A DNA stretch of 64,000 nt from Anolis sagrei (taxonomy: Eukaryota > Chordata > Lepidosauria > Squamata > Anolidae), in assembly GCF_037176765.1 (NCBI RefSeq), contig NC_090025.1:93703006-93767005 (forward strand). Direction: 5' to 3'. A program made the translations under genes and the position numbers. Of the stretch, positions 22,804 through 35,000 are shown piece after piece (the first letter of the stretch is position 1; each line of letters starts with the position of its first letter). The notes below the pieces were generated by a model. It saw only the letters and a list, made by a program, of their open reading frames with translations. It had not been told where the DNA came from and searched no databases.

Positions 22804-22982
22804 TTAAAGGTCAGCTCTGGATGCCGAAGCTGCATGCTTTGGTGCAAGCTCCTTAATCAGATCCACAAAGTCTGTTTTTTCAATGCAAGCTCTGCACACT
22901 TCCCCCCAGCCATCCAGGATTTTCTTCAACTCAGCCACTCTCATCTTGGAGAGGTCTACTGATGTTAAGTCAAGTTTTCTTT
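22804..22982 (-). CDS. CDNF: CDNF terminal coding exon 4 (residues 131-189)
   Basis: Acceptor TTTTTGTTACAG|AA. It encodes [20 protein letters not shown], then [18 protein letters not shown] and [15 protein letters not shown] plus TAA. It carries the CXXC pair and the SAP-like helices. A run of eleven As lies just upstream of the acceptor on the plus strand (T-run in the transcript). An ATTAAA on the minus strand at 22684-22679 is a possible poly(A) signal about 120 nt past the stop. Confidence 0.95.
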
Positions 22983-25900
22983 CTGTAACAAAAAAAAAAA
23001 TCTGCATTAGATGTTCTGCCACTTCATCACATTCATTAAATACTATTGAATCACCCACTTAAGAAATGGCAATCTACTATGTTCATCACATTTACAGTAG
23101 AGATTGTTCTGCCGTGCGCTGGGCCTGTAAAGACTTTCCTTTAGAACAGGACATGCAACCTTTACCCAGCGGGAAGCCAGGGGGCCTAAAGAGAAGTTCT
23201 CAGAGGGTTTTCACCACAAATAGTCTTTAGATGGTTTGTGAAGTACAACAAAGTCCTTTATTAATGAACAACCAAACAGAAACTTCTTTTGTCTTCAGTA
23301 AAGTTAAGCAAATGATTCCAAGCTTTTAGGCAACTGGTGAATTCCTAATCTTGCCCACGAAGGACAGGCAACTGTCTTCAATAACTTCTTCTTTAAAGGA
23401 AAATCCCCTTTTTAACTTCTCTCAGGCTGACTGTAATCTAACCCTTACTGATGTGGGCTCCACTACCAGGTCTAACTGCTTCTCGAACGCCGAGTGAACC
23501 TACCAGTAAAGGCTTAGATGTCCTCTAGCTGGAGTTCTTTGGTCTTTAGGGCTGTTTCCTGGAAATTCTTGGATGCTCTTAAAACTGTTTTCCCCGGAAA
23601 TCTTGAGGGTTGAAGCTTTTGTACAGGGGAATCTTGCACACATCCTGTACATTAGCTTTCCTTGCTGAGACTAACTAAAAAATGGCTCCCTTCCCTTCCC
23701 AATTGCCCTGAGCAAGGGGCGGGACCAAAACTTAACGATGATGGACAGGTGACTTGCCCTATGACTGCAACCAAAGGAAGCCACCTTCCTGCAGAGTCCC
23801 TGAAACCTAGGACTGCAATCAAACATTTAATACAAAGCAAATAAAGTTGGAGCTCCTGGTACAGCTGTACCAGAACAGAGATCTCTTGGGGTTTAAAAAG
23901 AATTGCAAAGGGTTGTCTCTTCAGATGCTTTCTAAGCTGTTTGGCAAGTGGCTTTTTTTGCAAATTATCCGGATAGAGATGGGCAAAATGGTCAAGTCTG
24001 TTGTGTGATGGTATTCGTCATTCTCAGCTTTAAAATGATACAGTTAGGCAATTTTTGGGCGCTGCCGAAATGCCACTCAGAGAGAAAGCTCCACTATTAC
24101 CTTTTGATCACAGAGAAGATTGGCAGTATGTTGTGTTCCTTTCTGTCTCATGTACTTTCTAGGGGCTTCCCTCCCTCCTCTGTGTTGTGTGCACCATGTT
24201 TTACCTCCCTCTACTCTCTTCCTTCCTTCCTTCCTTCCTTCCTTCTTCCAACATGGGGAAGGGGGGGATCGGTGGAATGGCGGCAAAGGGAGAGCCCCCC
24301 GATGCCTCCTTCCCTCCTCCTCTTCCTTTGGTTGACCCCAAGGGCCATCTAGTCCCACCCCCTTCTTTCTGCCAAACAGCAAAAGCACAATCAAAGCAGA
24401 TCCTATTTCATTTCATCCTATTTCGCTACCCATTTCATACCCCTCCCGAAATTTATCAATAAAAATTATTTTTTTAAAAAGCAGCCCTGACAGATAGCCA
24501 TCCTACCTCTGAATAACAATAAGAACAATAATAAAGAAAATATGTTCCTAGTTTGCAAGTGTTATTTCCTGTTTAATTAATTAAATTAATTAATTTGAAA
24601 ATAGTTGTGCTCCAAGCCATCATTTCAATATGACTTCTCTGTCCTATAGAAAAACCAAAGTACATCCTAATCACTGTAGCCCAAAACAAATGTTTTTAAA
24701 AATAAATAATGCTGCATACATTTTAAAAACAACTCATAAACAGAGCAATTGTGTTCACTTTGCTCTTGATTTTTAAATTTTAATTTTTTTTGCACATGGA
24801 TCACGTCATACCATATTTGAGCTCACAAATCTGAATGTCCGTTTTCTTGAGCTTCTCACAGATTTTTGTCACAGGTACATGAGCACTCATTGGGCGGCTG
24901 ACTTCAGTAATAATCTTGGTAGCGGCATCGTTTGTGGCCCCAAGGTAATAGCACTACAAAAGAGAAGTGATATTGTTAGATCAACCCCAATTCTCCGAAA
25001 GTGGTTAGGAGTCAATTGCATTCCCCTTCCAATTCTCAGGTTTTCACAGCTCAAACTATTTTAAGTTAAAACTTGTGCGCCAGCTGCACCCGTACCTTGG
25101 GAAGTCTGACTTGGCCACGGTAGTCCACGCTCTGGTTACATCCCGTATAGACTACTGCAACGCTCTCTACATGGGGTTGCCTTTGAAGACTGCTCGGAAG
25201 CTTCAAATGGTCCAGCGTTTGGCAGCCAGGTTGCTAACAGGAGTGGCACTCAGTGAGCATACTACTCCTCTGTTGCGCCAGCTCCACTGGCTGCCAGTTT
25301 GCTACCGGGCACAATTCAAAGTGCTGGCATTAGCCTATAAAGCCCTAAACGGTTCTGGCCATACTTACCTCTCCGAACGCATTTCCTCCTATGAACTTAC
25401 TAAGATCATCTGGGGAGGCCCTGCTCTCAGTCCCGCCTGCATCACAGATGCGCTTGGCAGGGACGAGAGATAGGGCCTTCTCAGTGGTGGCCCCTCGGCT
25501 GTGGAACGCCCTGCCTGCAGATATCAGAGCGGCCCCCTCCCTGCTGGCGTTTCGGAGGAAAGTGAAGACCTGGCTGTTCGAACAAGCATTTGATTAAACA
25601 GTGTAATTGAACATAGGAATATGAAGAATGGATGATGAGACTGGATTCTGATTTTACTGTTGAGGCGCTAATGATTGTTATACGGATGTTTAATGATTTA
25701 TGTTACAATTGTTTTTAATTGCCCTATACTTGTCTCGTGATGTTGTTCACCGCTTTGAGTCGCCTGAGGGCTGAGAAAAACCGTATATAAATAAAGTAAA
25801 TAAATAAATAATAATTTTTAAGAAAAAAATGAGTGAATACAATCTGCTTTTGAGTCTCAATCAAGAGAGAAAAGTGGAGTGATGATGATGATAATAACAA

Positions 25901-25986
25901 CAACAATAATAATTTTATATCGATATAAAATGTAGATCTCGTATAGATCTCATTTGCTATGACATACTGTGTTTTTGTGTCAGTAA

Positions 25987-26024
<38 letters not shown>

Positions 26025-29000
26025 GCCGTCAGAACAAATACCATTAAGGCCAGGATTAAAAAATCAGCTGATGACCCAAAATGCAGACTGTGCAAGGAAG
26101 CTGATGAAACCATTGAACATATCCTCAGCTACTGCAAGAAAATCACACAGATAGACTACAGGCAGAGGCACAACTCTGTGGCCCAAATCATTCATTGGAA
26201 CTTATGTCACAAGTATCACCTGCCAGTAGTAAAGAACTGGTGGGATCATAAACCTGCAAAGGCAGTTGAAAATGAACTCGCGAAAATACCGTGGGACTTT
26301 CGAATCCAGACTGACAAAGTTTTGGAACACAATACGCCAAACATCATGATTGTGGAAAAGAAAAAAGTTTGGATTATTGATGTCACCATACCAGGTGATA
26401 GTCACATTGAGGAAAAAAACAGGAAAAACTCAGCCGTTATCAGGACCTCAAAATCGAACTGCAAAGGCTCTGGCATAAACCAGTACAGGTGGTCCCAGTG
26501 GTCATCGGCACACTGGGTGCCGTGCCAAAAGATCTCAGCCAGCATTTGGAAACAATAAACATTGACAAAAATCACAATTTGTCAACTGCAAAAGGCCACC
26601 TTACTTGGATCTGCACGCATCATTTGAAAATACATCACACAGTTCTAGACGCTTGGAAAGTGTTTGACTTGTGATTTTGTGATATGAATTCCAGCATATA
26701 GATCTCGTTTGCTGTGACGTACTGTGGTTTTGTGCCAGTAAAATAATAATAATAATAATAATAATGAAAATAATAATAATAATAATAATAATAATGTCAT
26801 ACCAAGCGGTTTTCTTTTCCTTTCGTATTCATGCAGCTCCTGATTAATTCATTCTCTATAGAGGCCACAGAAAAATCTGAATGCTTTTCTTTCAAAGAAT
26901 TGTAAACATTTTCCAAAAAGCCTTGACACACTGTAAAAAGAAAAAGAAAAGAAATACAAATTACATGTTCAAAAAAACCCCAAAAACAAAACCTAAGTCA
27001 ACTTTGGCAGATAGGGATCTATTATTGGGCCCTTCCATGTTGCCATATAATCCAGAATATCAAGGCAGATAATCCATATTATCTGTTTTGAACTGGATTA
27101 CCTGAGGCTACACTGCCATATAATCTAGTTCAAAGCAGATAATCTGGATTTTATACAGCTGTGTAGAAGGGGCCATTGCGTGTGCATGTCTGTGCCTTCA
27201 GGTCACCCTCAAATTTATGACAACCCCATGATTTTCATATGGCTTTCTTAGGCAAGAAACATTCTTACCAGGTCCTTCCTCTGAAATGTAGTCTACTGCA
27301 TCCGGTATTAGAATTCCATAAAAAATAAAGACATCTGCTTCACATACGAAAAATTGTTTTGCAGTGCAGGTCTTTTCCTCCTACCTCTTTTCCCCGCCAG
27401 GATTTGTCTCACCATCTTTGTAGCATATGCATATCAGATCTGAAAATGGTCCTACTAGTACTTTCCTATTGCTAGGGGTACAGAAACTCTGCCCCATAGA
27501 AAGAGAAGAGCTTTTTGAGGATTTTGAAAATAGACTGGAAATAGAAAACAAAGCTCCACAAACAGAGCCATTTAATATTTCATTTTCATGGCTACTGTGT
27601 AAGAAATAGAACACTCATATCCATTTCCAGCTAAAACTCTTCAAAGAGGCTCACATCGTATTAAATATTATGTGGGGTTCCTTTGCTCATAAATTGGTTG
27701 CATTGCTGGTAGAAGTGCTAGAAATACATGCCAATCCTCAATGGATGTTTACAATTCGCTTTGTTGTTGCTGTTGCTTTAAAAAGACTAAATTCAAATTG
27801 TTAATTTAGATGAGACACACTGAATGAATGAATGAATGAATGAATGAATGAATGAGAGAAAGGTACTTCTTAAATAAACATTTCTTTATGTCCCATAGAT
27901 TTAACAAGGCTCCTAGGAGCCCCTGGTGGCGCAGTGGCACCCCTGTGCCGGCAGGACTGAAGACCGACAGGTCGCAGGTTCGAATCCAGGGAGAGGCGGA
28001 TGAGCTCCCTCTATCAGCTCCAGCTCCTCATGCGGGGACATGAGAGAAGCCTCCCACAAGGATGATAAAAACATCAAATCATCCGGGCGTCCCCTGGGCA
28101 ACGTCCTTGCAGACAGCCAAATCTCTCACACCAGAAGTGACTTGCAGTTTCTCAAGTCGTTCCTGACACGACAAACCCCCCCCCCCCCAAAAAAAAACAA
28201 GGCTCCTCAAGTTGGGAATAACAACTAAATTTAGATCTGTGCATTAAATAAAATTTGGTCTCATTTTACCTTAGGTTTTTGTTTTGTCATGTCAGGAGCG
28301 ACTTGAGAAACTTCAAGTTGCTTCTGGTGTGAGAGAATTGGCCCTCTGCAAGGACGTTACCCAGGGGAGGGCAAGATGTTTTTACCATCCTTGTGGGAGG
28401 CTTCTCTCATGTCCCCGCATGAGGTGCTGGAGCTGACAGAGGGAGCTCATCCACACTCTCCCCGGATTCGAACCTGCGACCTGTCGGTCTTCAGTCCTGC
28501 CGGCACAGGGGTTTAACCCACTGCGCCACCGGGGGCTCTAAATAGTACACTGAGACTTGAGTTACTAAAACAAGAATAAGTTTATTTGGAGTGTGGAAGG
28601 GTCTTAATGGTTTCAGAGTTCTCTTCTCCTGAGGTATACAGCTTTACAAGTTACAGTTTCAGCAAATCTTGATATAACTTTAGGATGTCTTTTACTTCAC
28701 CAGCGAGTTCTTTAGTTGTTGCACTTCTAAATATGTTTCCTTATTTGACATATTAACTAAGGTCAGCTAATGCCCTTGTCTCCCTTCAGCTTCCTGCTGA
28801 AGTAAAGATTCCCAGTGGGATTTCTTCTATTAGCACACAGCTAAACCACAAACCTAAATAAGTCCCCTTGACTTAAATAACTCAGGCTGAAAGCTTTCCC
28901 TTAGTTTGGTTCACCACACCTTCCCTTTGGCTCGATGACCAAAGGACTAAAGCCTCAAAATGTCTGCTTCTAGTAAGTGCAGCTCCACCCCTTTCTTCGT

Positions 29001-32000
29001 GGCAATCTAACTCAGAGTGCTGAGCTTGGTTCCATCCCCCTAGTTCGGCCATTTCTAAATGGTTAACCCTTTATGTACATCCATAATTGTCTTTTACCTC
29101 CTGAACACATACATATAATAATATTCAACCATCTAAGCATATATATATATACGTACATACAAGCATATATATATATATACATACATACAATCTTAAATAA
29201 CTATTGACCAATCTTAAACCTCCCTTTTCTGGGCAAGGTGCTGGAGCGGGTGGTTGCTGCTCAGCTCCAGGGCTTCCTTGATGACATCAATTACCTGGAT
29301 CAGTCACAGTCTGGCTTCAGGCCTGGCCATGGCACCGAGATGGCTTTGGTCGCTTTGGTGGATGATCTCCGTAGGGAGCTGGACAGGGGGAGTGTGACCC
29401 TGTTGGTTCTCTTGGACATCTCAGCGGCTTTCGATACCATCGATCATGGTATCCTTCTAGGACGCCTTTCCAAGATAGGCCTTGGAGGTACGCCTCTGTC
29501 GTGGCTCCGGTCTTTCCTGGAGGGTCGATCCCAGATGGTGAAGCTGGGAGACGCCTGCTCGGACCGCTGGCCTTTGACCTGTGGGGTCCCGCAAGGTTCC
29601 ATTCTGTCTCCCGTGCTTTTTAACATTTACATGAAACCGCTGGGCGAAGTCATCCGGAGTTTTGGAGTTAGGTGCCATCTCTATGCAGATGGCACACAAC
29701 TCTACTACGCTTTTCCATCTAACTCTAAGGAAGCCCCTCAAGTGCTAGACGAGTGCCTGACCGCTGTGGCTGTCTGGATGAGGACGAACAAGTTGAAGAT
29801 TAATCCCGACAAGACAGAGGTCCTCCTGGTCGATCGTAAACCAGACCGGGGTATAGGGTGGCAACCTGTGCTGGACGGGGTTGCACTCCCCCTGAAGTCA
29901 CAGGTCCGCAGTTTGGGTGTTTTCCTGGATTCTTCACTTACATTTGAGGCTCAGGCGTCGGTGGTGGCTGGGAGGGCCTTTGCACAATTAAGACTCGTGC
30001 GCCAACTGCGACCGTACCTCGGGAAGGCGGATCTGGCCAAGGTGGTCCACGCCTTAGTCACCTCTAGACTGGATTACTGCAATGCAATCTACGTTGCGCT
30101 GCCCTTGAGAATGGCCTGGAAATTTCAGGTGGTCCAACGGGCGGCAGCCAGGTTGTTAACTGGGGCTCCTTACAGGGAAAGGTCATCCCTCCTGTTCAAG
30201 GAGCTCCACTGGCTGCCATTCATTTACCGGACCCAATTCAAGATGCAGGTTCTTACCTACAAAGCCCTAAATGGTTTGGGACCTGCCTACCTGCATGACT
30301 GCATCTCTGTATACGATCCCACACGATCCCTTCGATCATCCGGAGAGGCCCTGCTCTCGATCCCACCAGCATTGCAGGCGTGATTGGTGGGGACAAGAGA
30401 GAGGGCCTTTTCAGTGGTGGCCCCTCGACTCTGGAACTCACTCCCTAAAGACATCAGACAGGCCCCAACTCTGGCAGTCTTTAGGAGGAACTTGAAGACG
30501 TGGCTGTTCCAGTGTGCCTTCCCGGAATAATGACCCCATAGCACTTTGTCCTCCAAAGCACTTTACATTTCTTTAAGTCTGCTCGTATGCCCTTCCACAA
30601 ACACCAGTATCACCTTCCGTTCATGTCCCAGCATTATTTCCAATTTTAACTCTACATTTGGCCTTCCCACTGTTTTAAATTATGTGTTGTTTTATTGATA
30701 ATGTTGTGTATCTTATTGTCTATGTGTTTTTAATTGCTTGTACTGTTGTTATTATTGCTTGTATTGTTGTGTTAGGGCTCAGCCTCATGTAAGCCGCACC
30801 GAGTCCCTTGGGGTGATGGTAGCAGGGTACAAATAAAGTATTATTATTATTATTATTAACACATATACATAACTATGCTTAACTTACAGTTAAAAATCAA
30901 TGCTTCATCACAACCGGTTACTTATTTTTATTCCGAGTACTCTGAGTCCTGTCATTTTCACTGCTATACAGATCATCCCCTAGCATTACAGAATTTGTTG
31001 GATTTCTTGAACTCTTTTTCTTCAACTCTAGCCAGTATAGTTAATAGTGAAATATAGGGAGAACAATAGCCCAACAACTTCTGCTTGTTGAAGGCTTTCA
31101 TGGCCGGAATACTGGATTGTTGTAAGTTTTCTGGACTGTATGACCAAGTTCCAGTAGCATTCTCTCCTGACATTTTGCCAGCATCTGTGGCTGCCATCTT
31201 CAGATGTTATGTTGCCAGTGAAGCAAGTGGAATATATATATTTGGAATGTCCAGGGTGGGAGAAAGAATCCTTGTCTGTTTAAATCAAGTGTGAATGTTG
31301 TAATTAGCAAGCTTGAATAGCATTGAGTAGCCATGAAGCTGCAAAGTCAATCAGTGAGGTTATCTGCAAAGAGGTAGAGTTGTTGTTGCCTAGAGGCATC
31401 CTTTATTTGGGAGGTGTTAACTGGCACTTGGTTGTTTGCATTCTGGAGTTCTCCTGTTTCTGAGAAGTGTTCATTATTTCCTGTCCTGATTCTGTGTTTG
31501 TTCATTTTCATGGTTTCCTTCTTTCTGTGGATATTGTTTGCATGCTTGTGGATTTCAGTGGCTTCTTTATGTCGTCTCTATGTAGCCTGACATGGTTGTT
31601 AGAGTGGTCTAAAATTTCTGTGTTCTCAAATAATATGCGTTCTTACATGTGTTCATGTAAGCTGCACCGAGTCCCTTGGGGAGATGGTAGCGGGGTATAA
31701 ATAAACTGTTGTTGTTATTATTATTATTATTATTCTCAAGTAATATTCTGTGTCCAGGTTGGTTCATCAAGTGCTCGGCTACCACTGCCTTCTCTAGTTG
31801 AATTAGTCTTTTTGGAAAATAGAAATCTGCATAACCTTTTGGAAAATTGATATTTAAAACAATTTGGGAAAATCAGGAGTCTTCACAGGTTTTTGGAAGT
31901 GTTATCCTTTTGGAGATTAATTGGCATCCACACTATTTGGATTAATCATAAGCTTTAGAAAGGCATGATCTTGTTAGAGATCATAACCTTTTGTAAAGTA

Positions 32001-35000
32001 TGATCTTCCCGAGAAGAGTTAAAAACTCGCTTGTGTCAATCTTCTCCTTAGTGGAAAATATCCACAAGTACTCATGCAAGGCAATTAGGTTTCTCAGCTG
32101 TTAGACTGATATACCTAGATATCTCTTTGAACTGTTAGGAACAAAGATATGCTAATGCACAAAAAACAGCAGTGTCAGAAGTGTTATTTCAGTTGACTCA
32201 AAACATCTACTCCCCCTTAAAACATTTTTGTTTAAATCATGCTCTCAAGAGACAAAAATAGGCAGACTTCTTTAAAAGTAACATAGTTGGTTTACTCACA
32301 AACTGCATGTATTCAGCATACAGGTACATTGCCTATCAATCCAGTTACAGATATGATTTGAAGTAGTTTCACTGTGCAGTAGGCATGTGCAATCCATGGT
32401 TCTAAATGGTTCTAAAGTACTTACAAAACTAAAATTATGGTGATGAAAACTAGGGGGCACTGGTGCTTTGCTTCTACAGTGTTACTAAAGTTATGGTGAT
32501 GAAAATTTCAGAACTCTCAAAACTTTCAAAATTTCATTATTATTTCATTATTGATGATTTTTATGACATAACCAATTAGGAACTGCCATTCATAATGAAT
32601 TTTTGAAAGTGTTGTTAACATGGTTAAAATACGCCAATTAAAATTCGGGTCCAGGTCAATTCATTGTCACTTCGAAATTGCTTATGTCTTCTTCATACAA
32701 GCTGCTCAATGGTAAAATGCAAGGTCCCACAGCCAAGACTTGAATTTCTAAAGGACAGGAGGAAGGTGGCCAGTCTGATGTCTTTGGGGAGGGAATTCCA
32801 CAGACTCGGAGCCACTGTTGAGAAGGCCCTGTCTCTCATCCTCACCAATTGTGTTTGCGACTGCAGTGGGATTGAGAGCAGGGCCTCTCCAGATGATCTT
32901 CATGATCATTCATAGTAGGAGATATGTTTGGACATGTAATCTGGGCCAGAACCATTTAGTTCTCAGCTTGGATCAGCAATTTCTCTGGGGTGTCAATAAA
33001 TGTCTTACTATGACACACTTTCATAATGGGAATAATTCCACCTCAATGTAGTTCAGTAAAACGTTTTACCATTTTAATTGATAACTGGCACATGTGCATA
33101 ATTCTCTTCCTCATTATAACCACTTGTGGTTTGAATGAAGGCTATGACTGACTACTAACTGTGGAGTTGTATGCATGGCCTTATCTACAGCCCCTTCGAC
33201 ACAGCTGTATAAAATCCACATTGAACTGGCAGCGTGGACTCAGATAATCCAGTTCAAAGGAAATACTGTGGATTGTCTGTCTTGATATTCTGGGTTATAT
33301 GGCTGTGTGGAAGGGCGTTATGTCAACTTGTTTACCTTTGGTGAACTAATCTTCATGTCAAGTTTTGGATCATGTATAGCATTTCAGCTGTTTGGGGTTT
33401 TTTTTGGGGGGGGGGGGGGGAGCTTTTAACCTCAATTTCTTTTTTCTGTTTTTGAAATGTATCATATCATTTAACACTTTCTATTCAGTTGCTGCAAGCA
33501 ACTCAGTAATTTGTAATAAAGACCTGCACATGGCAGTACATTTTGCTACAAAACATGTGAAGTCATGATTCTGTGATCCCCTTGTGCCATCTACAGGAAG
33601 CACCATGATATTTCAATCTATATTCACAGGTATTTTATTGACTAGGACTAATTATAAGGAATTTGTTGAGATCTTTAACCTTGCAACAGTGTCACTGATC
33701 ACTGGATTGTTTCCAGGCACAATTCTAAGGTGATCAGCCAAACATTCACACCTAACTGCAGCAGGGAAGAGCTCCTTGCCCCACCCCAGCCATTCCACAG
33801 ATATATAAACCCATTGTCCTAATTCCAACAGACCTCATACCTCTGAGGATGCTTGCCATAGATGCAGGCGAAACGTCAGGAGAAATGCCTCTAGAACATG
33901 GCTCTATAGCCCGAAAAAACCCACAAGAACCTAGTAATTCTAAGGCCCTTTCTACACTGCCATATAATCCAGATTATCAAAACAGATAATACACATTATC
34001 TGCTTTGAAGTGGTTATATGACTCTACACTTTCATATAATCCAGTTCAAATCAGAAAATCTAGATTTTATAAGACAAGGGGGGCTTAATTTTAGTTTTGA
34101 CCTACAAAGCTCTACATGACTTTTAAATTATCTCAGACACATTCTCCCATATAAACTCAGAATTTAAGATCTTTGGACCTGATGGACCTTTGATGAAACA
34201 AAGGACCTTTGTTGTTTCCACTTTCAGAAATTCAAACCAGGTGATCTCTCTCCAGTCTCTTTTCAAATAACATTATACCAGGAGACAAAAGGCATACATG
34301 TATCAGGAGACTCTTTTGCCTATTAACCAGCTTCTTGCATGTAAGTGGTGAATTCATTCAACACGGTGCCGTTTTGATCAGTTTTATTGATTTCAGCAGT
34401 TTTTTGTATTTTGCAATGCCATGATTCTGTAGCATTGACCTATGACAGTTAACATGATGTCAAACTGCAATAATTCTACAGCTGCAGATGCACCCTTTGC
34501 AGGGGATGGGTTCAAATTGTACGATCAAATCTTGGGCTCCTGAGTTTATCTACTGTAGAACAGTATGTTCGCTCAGGCTTTTTAAAAAAAAAACAAACAA
34601 AAACAAAACAAAAACATGCTATTGAGTATCATGAGTCAATTCAGGAGTGCCAGGCCAGGTTTCTCTATTCAGAGGCAATGTACAACACAGAATAATGGAC
34701 TTTGAAACTGGATAGCAATTGGTCTGGAGATCTATTTGCGGGGTTCACAATATTATTTTGCTGAACTGTGGTTTAAAATTGCAGCCCATTGGGAAGGAAG
34801 CAAACAAAACTCATGAACTACACAAGCAAGACATTGACCACCTGAGTTTTTGTGATGCATTCTGGGGGAGTCAAGCCAAAGGCCAACTCATCAAATCATG
34901 ACATGCAGAACACTGAAGATGTGTTAGTCCATAGAAGTGTATTCACACACAGAGATGGTGCAGATTGTGGCTGGATCTTCAATGCCCTATATCCCATGCC

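Noticed and set aside
23652-23963. 103-codon minus-strand frame next to CDNF exon 4
   Set aside because: It lies within solo LTR copy E and has no family similarity.
29238-30383. 381-aa frame as a host gene
   Set aside because: It is LINE reverse transcriptase with L2 flanks and tail.
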